A DNA stretch of 64,000 bases from Romboutsia ilealis (GCF_900015215.1 NZ_LN555523.1:1616381-1680380); one strand, 5' to 3'; counted from the stretch's first letter, positions 7,838-14,700 are shown. A program made the numbers and translations. The notes: generated by a model not told the origin, from the letters alone.

Positions 7838-7934
7838 AAAAATTCGCTACGCTTGAGCGACATGTCGGCGAAACACTTCATGTCGCCAACGATATGACAC
7901 TCGCTACCGCTTCGGTCACATCCGTTGCTCAAAA
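7838..7934 (+). repeat. Dispersed structured repeat, copy c (long form)
   Basis: Begins AAAAATTCGCTACGCTTGAG and contains TCGGCGAAACACTTCATG. The core CGCCAACG carries arms ATATGAC / GTCACAT (G-U paired if read on the minus strand), then TCCGTTGCTCAAAA. The right edge overlaps the 3' end of the amidase gene and forms its stop codon. Confidence 0.88.
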
Positions 7935-8591
7935 TATTATATATGCATCACTAAATCCCTTGCTTTTAGCTGTATTCATACAACTTATAGCATTAGACTT
8001 ATCCATATAAGCACCTATACACACCTTATATAATATAGGCTCACTAGTTTTAATATTATACAACTTCAAAACATTATCCTTAATTACCCTAGCAACAGCC
8101 TTAAGATTATTCTCATTATTTAAATCTTTCTCACAAAAACTATTAGATATAAAATCCACCTCAAGTAAAGCTGCTTTCATAGAAGTATTTTTTAACACAT
8201 ATAAACTTTTACTTAACTTCATTCCTCTATTTCTAATATTAAAAATACCACTAATTTCATTACACAAACTACTACAAAACTCATTAAGATTCTTATCATC
8301 ATTATTATACTGCCAAACTTCCACACCTCTAACACTACTATCGCTAGCAGAATTAATATGAATAGATAAAAAATAATCAGCACCAAAATTATTAGCAAAC
8401 TCTACCCTATCACCTAAAGAAACATATTTATCAGACATTCTGGTAAACCTAACATCCAAATCAACTTCCTTTAACATAGATTCTAAATACTTTCCAATTT
8501 TTAATACAACCTCTGACTCCTTAGTACCACCTTTACCTACTGCCCCTGGATCATGTCCACCATGACCTAAATCTACAACTAACTTTTTCAT
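7929..8591 (-). CDS. N-acetylmuramoyl-L-alanine amidase (Amidase_3) with C-terminal SPOR-like domain
   Basis: A 220-residue zinc amidase that cleaves the bond between muramic acid and the stem peptide. The zinc ligands His10 (in LGHGGHDPGA), Glu25 and His78 (in SIHIN) and the catalytic Glu144 (in LLEVDFISN) are present. The last ~35 residues (YKVCIGAYMDKSNA to DAYII) resemble a SPOR glycan-binding repeat. No signal peptide is visible, as in phage or mother-cell lysis amidases of the CwlC type. It lies beside the phage-like islet and the DUF1659 trio. Its stop codon is formed by the edge of repeat copy c, so the C-terminus may have been trimmed. Confidence 0.9.
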   Translation of the reverse strand: MKKLVVDLGHGGHDPGAVGKGGTKESEVVLKIGKYLESMLKEVDLDVRFTRMSDKYVSLGDRVEFANNFGADYFLSIHINSASDSSVRGVEVWQYNNDDKNLNEFCSSLCNEISGIFNIRNRGMKLSKSLYVLKNTSMKAALLEVDFISNSFCEKDLNNENNLKAVARVIKDNVLKLYNIKTSEPILYKVCIGAYMDKSNAISCMNTAKSKGFSDAYIIF

Positions 8592-8730
8592 AGTAATCCC
8601 CCATTATTTATTTTTTTAAATACTTCATTTTTAATTATACCTTCATAAGTTATCAATATTTAAATAAAATATTTTTTATAAATTTTGTATAATCAAATGT
8701 TTAACTATTTCTCTTATTATATAAATATAA

Positions 8731-8795
8731 AGTTCGCTTCACTCATAGCGACAGCGACATGACACTTACTTTACTTGAGTGATGTGTGATTTAAA
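8731..8795 (+). repeat. Dispersed structured repeat, decayed copy d
   Basis: AGTTCGCTTCACTCATAGCG, then GCGACATGACACTTACTTTA and a GATGTGTGATTTAAATGC end. The 5' segment is recognisable but the CCGTTG arm is lost. It lies just before the ribosome binding site of the DUF1659 gene. Confidence 0.5.
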
Positions 8796-8837
8796 TGCTT
8801 TATATCATATAAAAATATTTTTTAGGAGGTAATAAAT

Positions 8838-9059
8838 ATGTCAGTTACAGAAGGTAAAAATCCAACTTCACTAAGAATGAAATTTGATTTAGGAAAAGAT
8901 GAGATTACAAACAAAACTAAAGTAAAATCTAAAACTTACTCAAACATTAAACCTGAAGCAACTTCTCAAGCAATATATGACGTTGCAACTGCATTAGAAG
9001 GACTTCAAGAATTTCCAGTACTTGAAGTAGTTAAAATTGAAAACACAACATTGGCCTAA
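8838..9059 (+). CDS. DUF1659 family protein
   Basis: A 73-residue protein matching the DUF1659 pattern: a Lys-rich beta region (KVKSKTYSNIKPEATSQ), a conserved helix AIYDVATALEGLQ and a C-terminal strand ending KIENTTLA. Function is unknown. The family typically neighbours DUF2922 and YvrJ-like genes in clostridia and bacilli, as here. An AGGAGGT ribosome binding site precedes the ATG. A near-copy of its last eight codons reappears at 9158-9183 after repeat copy e. Confidence 0.85.
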   Translation: MSVTEGKNPTSLRMKFDLGKDEITNKTKVKSKTYSNIKPEATSQAIYDVATALEGLQEFPVLEVVKIENTTLA

Positions 9060-9104
9060 ATTTTATTTTGTTTATAAATTAAATAATCATAATCTTATTT
9101 AAGG

Positions 9105-9160
9105 TTGATGGCGCCAACGATATAACTTTGCTACCGCTGCAGTTATATCCGTTGCTTAAA
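9105..9160 (+). repeat. Dispersed structured repeat, copy e
   Basis: GGCGCCAACG, arms ATATAAC / GTTATAT (perfect), TCCGTTGCTTAAA. The arm sequence differs from other copies by a compensated base pair. It lies between the DUF1659 gene and a remnant of a second one. Confidence 0.85.
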
Positions 9161-9183
9161 TTGATAATACAACATTAGCATAG
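9158..9183 (+). pseudogene. 3' remnant of a second DUF1659 gene
   Basis: Translated, this stretch reads K-I-D-N-T-T-L-A-stop, matching the K-I-E-N-T-T-L-A-stop end of the intact DUF1659 gene, with synonymous differences. The repeat core directly precedes it. The simplest reading is that a tandem second DUF1659 gene lost its body and the repeat now occupies that place. The fragment is only 26 bp, so chance or a local duplication cannot be excluded. Confidence 0.6.
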
Positions 9184-9202
9184 TATAAGGAGGTAAAATA
9201 TT

Positions 9203-9430
9203 ATGGAAATAAAAACAAAATTACTTATGACTTTTAAATCATCAGATGATAAAAAGGTGTCTATCACAGTAGACAACCCAAGAGAGGATTTAACAGAAAC
9301 TGAAATAAAGGAAGCTATGAATACTATAATAGAAAAAGATATATTCTCACCTAATGGTGGCTCTTTAGTATCAGCAGTTTCAGCTAAGGTTGTTCAAACT
9401 GATACTACTGACTATGATTTAGCATTATAA
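9203..9430 (+). CDS. DUF2922 family protein
   Basis: A 75-residue protein of the DUF2922 family: an N-terminal KLLMTFKSSDDKKVSITVDNP beta segment, the helix LTETEIKEAMNTII and a C-terminal AVSAKVVQTDTTDYDL. Function is unknown. An AAGGAGGT ribosome binding site precedes it. It is the second gene of a compact plus-strand trio with DUF1659 and the YvrJ-like gene. Confidence 0.85.
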   Translation: MEIKTKLLMTFKSSDDKKVSITVDNPREDLTETEIKEAMNTIIEKDIFSPNGGSLVSAVSAKVVQTDTTDYDLAL

Positions 9431-9433
9431 AAT

Positions 9434-9580
9434 ATGGACTCAAGTTTACAAACTCTTGTGGCTAATGTAGGATTTCCTATAGCTATTAGTATGTACTTAC
9501 TAATTAGAATTGAAGGAAAACTAAATAGCCTTACAGATAGTATAAACAAGCTTTCAAACAATATAAATATAATAAAATAA
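9434..9580 (+). CDS. YvrJ-like small membrane protein
   Basis: A 48-residue protein starting 3 bp after the DUF2922 stop codon: MDSSLQTLVANVGFPIAISM, then a hydrophobic stretch, then a short amphipathic helix with repeated Asn/Ile/Lys. YvrJ-family proteins show the same 'VANVGFPIAIS.YLL' pattern followed by a coiled tail. There is no separate ribosome binding site, so translation is probably coupled to the gene before it. It is the third member of the DUF1659-DUF2922-YvrJ unit. Function unknown. Confidence 0.75.
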   Translation: MDSSLQTLVANVGFPIAISMYLLIRIEGKLNSLTDSINKLSNNINIIK

Positions 9581-9605
9581 GAGGGATTTTCCCTCTTATT
9601 TTTCG
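9577..9605. terminator. Bidirectional terminator between the DUF trio and the phage-like block
   Basis: AAGAGGG (9579-9585) pairs with CCCTCTT (9591-9597) around a 5-nt loop, with T-runs on both sides. It separates the convergent gene sets. Confidence 0.8.
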
Positions 9606-9850
9606 TTAATAATATTATAAATCTGAGTTCTGCTCATACCAAATCTTTTAGCAGTTTCATTATAATCTCCCCTAAAACTTTCCCTAATCTTTCTGTTTCT
9701 ATATAACTTATTAACCGTCTCAAAAGTTGGAACATAAAATAAAGTACCACCATGCATTTGAACTAAATACTTAAACCCTTCAATACCAATATTATCCACC
9801 AATTCTTTATATCTACCAGGAATATCTTTAACAGTTAAATTCTCTAACAT
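9596..9850 (-). CDS. Mor-like / phage HTH transcription activator
   Basis: An 84-residue protein with the Mor-activator layout: an N-terminal helix (IPGRYKELVDNIGIEGF), a conserved HGGTLFYVPT segment, and a C-terminal HTH (YNETAKRFGMSRTQIYNII). In Mu-like phages such proteins turn on middle genes. In clostridial prophages similar small proteins lie at the end of early operons. Here it is the last gene of a minus-strand block with the replication genes, which fits control of a later operon that is no longer present. Confidence 0.75.
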   Translation of the reverse strand: MLENLTVKDIPGRYKELVDNIGIEGFKYLVQMHGGTLFYVPTFETVNKLYRNRKIRESFRGDYNETAKRFGMSRTQIYNIINEK

Positions 9851-9858
9851 AAAATCAC

Positions 9859-10641
9859 CTATCCATAAATTCTATAATTAAGTCCCTTACCCCTAACCGA
9901 AATATTAAACTTGTCACACATTTCTAATATCCTGCTGCCAATAGCCTCATCAATTTTTAACAAATCACTTTTATACTTTTCAGTACTTACAATTATCGGC
10001 TTATTATTAAAATACCTGTAATTTATAATTTCAAAGATAATATTAATATCTGATGGTGTAATATTACCTTTAAATAAATCATCAATTAAAAGTACCCTAG
10101 CATTTTTATATCTATTTAAATACTTATTATAAATCTCAGAGTCCAAAATATTTTGCTTAATATATGTCATATCCTCCCTGTAATTCATATAAACAACACC
10201 AATACCATTTTTCATAAAAGTATTAGCAATTGCCAAAGATAAATGAGTCTTACCACAACCTGATTGTCCCATAAAAAGTACTGAATTACATCTTTCTTTC
10301 TCAATATCTTTAAAAGAATTAGCATAACATTTTGCAAGAGTATAAATATTTACAGCAAAAGCATTTCTTGAATAATCAAAATTATCGAAAGTCTTTTTAG
10401 AAAACTCCATACTTATACCACTATGTTTTAAAATACTTTCAACTTCTCTTAAATATCTACACTCACAAGGAACTGCTTCATCATCAATTAATATAAAAGT
10501 TCTATCCTTACACTTATTACATTTATAACTCTCTTGCGTATCTAAGTTGTTCTTCACTTGGCTTTTTATAAATGTACTCATTCTCTTCTTCATATAATAC
10601 GGTATGTTTGAATTCTCTAGTTGTTTTAATGTCGCTTCCAT
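9859..10641 (-). CDS. DnaC-like helicase-loader ATPase (phage type)
   Basis: A 260-residue AAA+ ATPase related to DnaC/DnaI loaders. A zinc-binding cluster, C-x2-C (41, 44) with C-x-C (59, 61), precedes the ATPase core. Walker A GQSGCGKTH is at 125-133 and Walker B VLLIDDLF at 183-190. Such proteins load the replicative helicase on phage DNA. The start at 10641 is supported by AGGGGAAAA upstream, although it makes a long overlap (119 bp) with the preceding DnaD-like gene. That gene pair order is typical of phage replication modules. Confidence 0.85.
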   Translation of the reverse strand: MEATLKQLENSNIPYYMKKRMSTFIKSQVKNNLDTQESYKCNKCKDRTFILIDDEAVPCECRYLREVESILKHSGISMEFSKKTFDNFDYSRNAFAVNIYTLAKCYANSFKDIEKERCNSVLFMGQSGCGKTHLSLAIANTFMKNGIGVVYMNYREDMTYIKQNILDSEIYNKYLNRYKNARVLLIDDLFKGNITPSDINIIFEIINYRYFNNKPIIVSTEKYKSDLLKIDEAIGSRILEMCDKFNISVRGKGLNYRIYG

Positions 10642-11179
10642 TTGACTTTTCCCCTATATTTTTATTTTCTTTTTTATTTTCTTTTTCTTTTTTATTTTGT
10701 GTACTTAAAGTATACCTATCGTTATACTTATGGTTATCTTTATCATTTACTTTATCTAAATAAATTGCCTCATCAAATAAAGAAACTATCTCATCCTTTG
10801 AAATACTTGGCTTTATAAACTCAAGTAAAGACTTATCATCAACATTTTTAAGTTCACTTCTAACACAATCTAACATTGGTTTTCCTAACTTATTCAAATT
10901 ATACTTTCCCCAATTCTTAAGACATATCTCACGAGTGTCATTATTGTACTTAATAAGCCCATAATTATTAATAAACCTATCCATCAAAACATTAACACTT
11001 TCTATAGAAAAACCTAATTCAAAGGCAATTTGCTTTTTAGTAATCTTATAAACCCCAATTTGAGTAGTATTTGGATTTGTCAAAAGATATATAAAAAATA
11101 ACTTGTCCTCAGGTGTTAACTCCTCTAACACCTTTGGATCCTTCCAAAACTCAACATGAACATGTCTGTAAATTGCCAT
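10523..11179 (-). CDS. Phage replication protein, DnaD-like N-terminal domain
   Basis: A 218-residue protein with the winged-helix beginning common to phage replisome organisers: MAIYRHVHVEFWKDPKVLEE, then LTPEDKLFFIYLLTNP and a predicted wing around residues 40-80 (GVYKITKKQIAFELGFS). A charged Lys/Glu/Asn linker follows, and the C-terminal part lacks a clear DnaD-C helix bundle. It overlaps the DnaC-like gene by 119 bp in another frame. It probably acts in phage origin binding or helicase loading. The exact family is an inference. Confidence 0.72.
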   Translation of the reverse strand: MAIYRHVHVEFWKDPKVLEELTPEDKLFFIYLLTNPNTTQIGVYKITKKQIAFELGFSIESVNVLMDRFINNYGLIKYNNDTREICLKNWGKYNLNKLGKPMLDCVRSELKNVDDKSLLEFIKPSISKDEIVSLFDEAIYLDKVNDKDNHKYNDRYTLSTQNKKEKENKKENKNIGEKSNGSDIKTTREFKHTVLYEEENEYIYKKPSEEQLRYAREL

Positions 11180-11181
11180 AA

Positions 11182-11583
11182 CTACCTCCCAATCCTAAAC
11201 ACTCTACTAGTTGATGTTTTTAAATATCCATCAACAACCTCAGGAAGGTCTTCTCTTAATTTTTTAGTATCTACACTAGTTTTAGTAACACTTTTCCAAG
11301 TTATCTTTCTTTCCTTGCAAAATCCTATTTCATATTCCTTTAAATTACTTTGAAGCTTATGCTCTATAACCCTTTTCCTGCTTTCAAGCTTAGATATACT
11401 TGAAACTATTTCATCATATTCCTCTATACATTCATACAAACTTTCATCTAATATAATAGTTTCATTAATACTATTTGCATAAGTCTTTCTTAAAAACTTG
11501 CCACAATCATCACTTCCAAAAGGCAAATTACAACTATTTAAATCCTCTTTGTTACTCTTAAAAATATCCACAAACCTCTTCAT
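11182..11583 (-). CDS. YqaJ-type recombinase C-terminal fragment (phage)
   Basis: A 133-residue protein resembling only the C-terminal third of YqaJ/Cas4-like phage exonucleases: a helical EYDEIVSSISKLESRKRVIE segment, then KITWKSVTKTSVDTKKLRED and a final YLKTSTSRVFRIG. The nuclease core (GxxxH, D-E-x-K motifs) is absent, so this is either a truncated remnant or a stand-alone tail that is no longer a nuclease. It overlaps the end of the antirepressor gene by 26 bp, so its 5' part could have been removed by deletion. Confidence 0.6.
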   Translation of the reverse strand: MKRFVDIFKSNKEDLNSCNLPFGSDDCGKFLRKTYANSINETIILDESLYECIEEYDEIVSSISKLESRKRVIEHKLQSNLKEYEIGFCKERKITWKSVTKTSVDTKKLREDLPEVVDGYLKTSTSRVFRIGR

Positions 11584-12346
11584 CTAAAAAATCCCCCTTT
11601 AATTTTTTAATAAAATATAACTGACCCTTACCAGTTACATAAGTTGTAACCTTTATAGCTATCCCCTCAGAAGTTGTAATAGCCATTTGTCTAGTTTTAA
11701 ATAAACCCATATCTATATATAATTGCTTTGGCTGATTTTCACCATTTTGCTTCATAATATAGCCATTATCCCTAAACCACTGAAACAACCTATTGCGTCC
11801 AATATCTAACCCCAAACTATTTAAAAGCTTTGCAAAAGCACCAATACTTATACTATCATCACTTTGTGCAACAGTTTGCCCAATATTTATATATGGCTTA
11901 TAATTATTCAAATCATTTATAAGCTTTTCACAATAAGTCTTTTGCTTTATATAAGAATCTAAAACCTTAACTAAAAAAGTCTCATCATTTACATATCCAC
12001 CATCATTTCTTATAGAAGGTAAAACCTCATCCATAACCCAAGACTCAAACTTTTCAGCCTCTTCTTTCTTAGACTTAACAATAAGACGATATAAATTCCC
12101 CTCACTTATAAAAGCCCTTTGAACAATTTGAAAACTCTCTGTTCCATCCCTTCTTCTTCCAGTTTGTACCCTGGTATCGTGAAACACGATACCAGGGTAT
12201 TTACAATGTCTTTTTATAGCATCATTAGGATTTTTATAACCTAAAATCCTTGCAACTTTAATACCTTCAAAATAAGGCTTATTGTCAATACTTATAACTG
12301 CAACATCCCCAAAATCCTCATTAGTAAAAATCTTTAATCCCTTCAA
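11558..12346 (-). CDS. Phage antirepressor (Bro-N plus ANT domain)
   Basis: A 262-residue antirepressor. The N-terminal Bro-N domain (about 10-115) includes VARILGYKNPNDAIKRHCK and EKFESWVMDEVLPSIR. The C-terminal ANT/KilAC domain (about 150-255) includes FAKLLNSLGLDIGRNRLFQW. Such proteins relieve prophage repression or modulate regulators. A perfect 15-bp inverted repeat with an AAA loop lies inside the Bro-N coding region at 12167-12199. It sits next to an XRE regulator, as in phage control regions. Confidence 0.9.
   Translation of the reverse strand: MKGLKIFTNEDFGDVAVISIDNKPYFEGIKVARILGYKNPNDAIKRHCKYPGIVFHDTRVQTGRRRDGTESFQIVQRAFISEGNLYRLIVKSKKEEAEKFESWVMDEVLPSIRNDGGYVNDETFLVKVLDSYIKQKTYCEKLINDLNNYKPYINIGQTVAQSDDSISIGAFAKLLNSLGLDIGRNRLFQWFRDNGYIMKQNGENQPKQLYIDMGLFKTRQMAITTSEGIAIKVTTYVTGKGQLYFIKKLKGDFLDEEVCGYF
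12167..12199. repeat. Perfect 15-bp inverted repeat inside the antirepressor gene
   Basis: TACCCTGGTATCGTG (12167-12181), loop AAA, then CACGATACCAGGGTA (12185-12199). In the protein it spans the segment Y-P-G-I-V-F-H-D-T-R-V. A stem this strong inside a coding sequence is unusual and could serve as an operator or an mRNA structure. Confidence 0.85.
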
Positions 12347-12373
12347 GTTTATCCCTCCAATTTTTAATATTTG

Positions 12374-12589
12374 CTATTTAGAAATTACATTATCAAAAAA
12401 AATCTCATTAACCTCGTTAAAAGTCAAATTTAAAAATAAAACAATTCTAGTAAGCTCATCAATATTAAAAGAACTTTTCCCATTTTCCTTATAATTATAA
12501 GTTTGCCTTGTAAGTCCTATACCATCAGCAACTTCATATTGTTGATAGCCTTTATACATTCTTGTTCTCTTTAATAAATTTAAATTCAA
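12374..12589 (-). CDS. XRE-family transcription regulator
   Basis: A 71-residue HTH_3 protein: a helix MNLNLLKRTRMYKGYQQYEV, recognition region ADGIGLTRQTYNYKE, then NIDELTRIVLFLNLTFNEV. It is the size of phage Cro or plasmid-type regulators. It is first in the minus-strand phage-like block, and its upstream region is interrupted 40 bp away by the IS630 element, so its native promoter may have been displaced. Confidence 0.88.
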   Translation of the reverse strand: MNLNLLKRTRMYKGYQQYEVADGIGLTRQTYNYKENGKSSFNIDELTRIVLFLNLTFNEVNEIFFDNVISK

Positions 12590-12633
12590 TTATGTCCACC
12601 CCTATTTGATTTATTTCTTGTTTATATTTATAG

Positions 12634-13183
12634 TCAATTAACTTTAAAAAGTTGGTAAATAGTTTCTTCTAAACTTATGTTATTTTTAACTATTTTTTTC
12701 AACTTCTTTTTTAATACTGCCCAGTACTTTTCTATTGGATTTAAATCTGGAGAATATGGTGGTAAAAATATTAATTTTAGATTTTTGTTAGCATTCTTGC
12801 ATAATTCATATAGTCTACTTTTACAATGAAATGTTGCATTATCCATTACAATAACTTTGTTTTCTTCTACTTCTTTTAAAAACATTTCTTTGAACCATTT
12901 TTCAAAAAACTCACTATCCATTATTTTATCGTATACTAAAGGAGAGATTATCTTATCTACACATTTTCCTGCTACTATATTTATTCTTTTATACTTTTTG
13001 CCAGGTATTTTGTCATAAACCTTTTTACCTCTTACGGCTCTAGCATATTCTCTATAAATATATCCTTGTATCCCTGTTTCATCAATGTATACTATATCTT
13101 CTTCTTTAAAATATTTTATTTCATTTAAATATTTTTTTATTTTTTCTTTGCATTGCTCCTTGTATAAAGTTGTCTTTTTTTTC
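12634..13183 (-). CDS. IS630 transposase, DDE catalytic part (frame B)
   Basis: Frame B of the transposase runs from the A-run at 13175-13182 to the stop at 12634. It carries the DDE core: YIDETGIQ (first Asp), VIVMDNATFH (second Asp), and LPPYSPDLNPIEKYWAVLK (the Glu within NPIE-x-W). It has no good start of its own before 12921 and is expected to be made by -1 frameshifting from the upstream HTH frame. The catalytic triad and the terminal NPIE-x-W motif are intact, so it may be active. Confidence 0.85.
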
Positions 13184-13520
13184 GTGTTATATTTAGTTTC
13201 TTAAGTGCTTTAAATATAGCCACATCACTACAATTGAATTCTTCTGCTATCTCATATAAGTATGCATCTGGATACTGTTCTATATATTTAACTAATTGTT
13301 CTGGACAAATCTTTTTTGGTTTTCTAACTCTTATTTTTACTTCGCCTAATTTCCCTTCCTTTTTTTTGTTTATCCATCTTATTAGTGTTGTTTCAGATAT
13401 TTTAAATACTTTACAAGTTTCCTTGAAAGTGTGTCCTTCTTCTCTATATTCAATTACTCGTTGTTTAAATTTTATATCATAACTCATATTAGTTTTATTA
13501 ACTTTTTTGATATATTGCAT
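13137..13520 (-). CDS. IS630 transposase, HTH DNA-binding part (frame A)
   Basis: A 127-residue frame with two tandem HTH units: DIKFKQRVIEYREEGHTFKE followed by ETTLIRWINKKK, and a second around CPEQLVKYIEQYPDAYLYEI with EEFNCSDVAIFKALKKL. It recognises the inverted repeats. Just before its stop lies a run of eight A (13175-13182 on the complementary strand), the usual -1 slippage site of this family, which would join it to the DDE frame. Confidence 0.85.
   Translation of the reverse strand: MQYIKKVNKTNMSYDIKFKQRVIEYREEGHTFKETCKVFKISETTLIRWINKKKEGKLGEVKIRVRKPKKICPEQLVKYIEQYPDAYLYEIAEEFNCSDVAIFKALKKLNITRKKRQLYTRSNAKKK
13175..13182 (-). other. A8 programmed -1 frameshift site of the IS630 transposase
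   Basis: On the coding strand CGA-AAA-AAA-AGA contains eight consecutive A. Slipping back one base joins frame A (...NITRKKR) to frame B (...KKKTTLYKEQCKEKIKKYL), giving a full-length transposase. Confidence 0.7.
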
Positions 13521-13548
13521 ACTATTATTTAAAAGTTAGGTTACTATA

Positions 13549-13891
13549 TATCTTAACGTTTATATATATTTGATGTAAACAGTTTTCCTAATTTATAAAA
13601 AAATTTTGACACAATTTATCAAAAATCATAATAAATTATTCATTTTTGTAATATTTTTAATATGATAAATGAATAATATTAGTGTTGCTCATAGAGATCA
13701 TAATATAAATTCTATTACTAAAAATATTTCAATTTCTATAAGTTTACAAAGTGTTTTTTTGTAGTTTTTTGTCGTACGATAAAGATTGTTATTCATTGTA
13801 GATTTTAGTATAATTTTATTGTATATTGTTAGATTATTAAATCGTTTAATCCATAAACATTATATATTTTGAGCATATATAATACGATTTA
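13549..13891. other. Gene-free A/T-rich stretch beside the IS element
   Basis: No ORF with a plausible start and ribosome binding site was found. TTGACA (13606-13611) and TAATAA (13629-13634), 17 bp apart, form a promoter-like pair reading rightward into gene-free DNA. GTCGTACGA at about 13772 is a small palindrome. This may be the former regulatory region of the XRE gene, cut off by the IS. Confidence 0.35.
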
Positions 13892-13962
13892 AAAAATCGC
13901 TACGCTCATATCGCCAACGATATGACGCTAGCTAACGCTTCGGTCATATCCGTTGCTTAAAA
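13892..13962 (+). repeat. Dispersed structured repeat, copy f1
   Basis: AATCGCTACGCTCATATCGCC, then core CAACG, arms ATATGAC / GTCATAT (perfect), loop GCTAGCTAACGCTTCG, and CCGTTGCTTAAAA. Copy f2 follows directly and shares the AAAATTCGC junction. Confidence 0.9.
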
Positions 13963-14029
13963 TTCGCTACGCTCATGTCGCCAACGATATGACGCTAGCT
14001 AACGCTTCGGTCACATCCGTTGCTTAAAA
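13960..14029 (+). repeat. Dispersed structured repeat, copy f2 (tandem to f1)
   Basis: Almost identical to f1 (same loop), but the right arm is GTCACAT, giving a single A-C pair on the plus strand that becomes G-U on the minus strand. It ends TCCGTTGCTTAAAA and is followed by a partial TTCGCCGACG. Confidence 0.9.
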
Positions 14030-14040
14030 TTCGCCGACGA

Positions 14041-14070
14041 AAAAATACACCCTTAGGGGTGTATTTTTTT
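14041..14070. terminator. Terminator-like hairpin upstream of the vanZ-like gene
   Basis: AAAAATACACCC pairs with GGGTGTATTTTT around a 4-nt loop with T-runs on both strands. No gene ends here. It may insulate the vanZ-like gene from the repeat pair or act as an attenuator in its leader. Confidence 0.6.
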
Positions 14071-14147
14071 ATATTTTTAATTATATATTTCTATTTTTTG
14101 TTAATACTCTATGATAAGTAAAATTAATATAATCAAGAGGTGTTAAA

Positions 14148-14684
14148 TTGGTAATAGAATTTTCAAGTTTAATATTATTAGGAGTAACATTTTTATATTT
14201 AGGAATTTCAACCATATACAAGTACATAAAAAAGATTTCAATAAACTATAAATCAGAAATTTTAAATCTTTTCTTATTTTTATCTATACTATTTATAATA
14301 TCATTAACATTATTTCCAATAAGACTTGGATATAAATTTGAAGGATTTGAAATATTTAATATAGTTCCATTTAAAATAATCTTAAAAATGCTTTTTGAAT
14401 ATCCATTAGGACAATTTATCTATAACGTTATAGGTAATATAGTTTTATTTATTCCTTTTGGATTTTTTATATACATTAAGTTCGAAAAAAATAAAACTAA
14501 AACTCTTTTAGCTGTACTTATTATGACTTTAGGTATAGAATTTATCCAAGGTTTTATTCCATATAGATTTTGTGATATTGACGATATAATTTTAAATACT
14601 TTTGGTGGATATCTAGGTATCATCATATATAATATATTGTTCTCAAAATTTAATAACAAACTAAAAAAAATACAGACTACTTAG
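14148..14684 (+). CDS. VanZ-like membrane protein (first)
   Basis: A 178-residue polytopic membrane protein of the VanZ-like family, about five hydrophobic segments. Family marks are a TLFPIRLGY segment, NIVPFKII, the NVIGNIVLFIPFGFF motif and the downstream IEFIQGF and DIDDIILNTFGG stretches. The start is TTG at 14148, chosen because AAGAGGTG lies six bases upstream. VanZ gives low teicoplanin resistance in enterococci, but most family members have unknown roles in the envelope. It converges on a second VanZ-like gene, with an 8-bp overlap of the ends. Confidence 0.85.
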   Translation: MVIEFSSLILLGVTFLYLGISTIYKYIKKISINYKSEILNLFLFLSILFIISLTLFPIRLGYKFEGFEIFNIVPFKIILKMLFEYPLGQFIYNVIGNIVLFIPFGFFIYIKFEKNKTKTLLAVLIMTLGIEFIQGFIPYRFCDIDDIILNTFGGYLGIIIYNILFSKFNNKLKKIQTT

Positions 14685-14700
14685 TAATCTGTATTTTTTT
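14663..14700. terminator. Shared bidirectional terminator of the two VanZ-like genes
   Basis: AAATACAGACTAC and its near-complement TAATCTGTATTT form a hairpin with A-run and T-run flanks, located within the overlapping 3' ends of both genes. Confidence 0.75.

Larger units (their letters stand above)
12631..13546 (-). mobile_element. IS630-family insertion sequence
   Basis: An element of about 916 bp whose ends are related inverted repeats beginning TAGTCAATTAACTTTAAA and, on the other strand, TAGTAACCTAACTTTTAAA. TA dinucleotides at 12629-12630 and 13547-13548 fit the TA target duplication of this family. It encodes an N-terminal HTH ORF and a DDE ORF joined by an A-run frameshift site. The ends are inferred by eye and could be off by a few bases. 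Confidence 0.8.

Noticed and set aside
10572-10763. Phe/Ser-rich plus-strand ORF over the DnaD/DnaC overlap
   Set aside because: Antisense to two genes with conserved motifs. Composition reflects the A/T-rich Lys/Glu linker on the other strand.
12634-12921. 95-codon transposase ORF as a separate truncated gene
   Set aside because: The same frame continues upstream past 12921 to the A8 slippage site with DDE motifs intact, so it is the second half of a frameshifted transposase.
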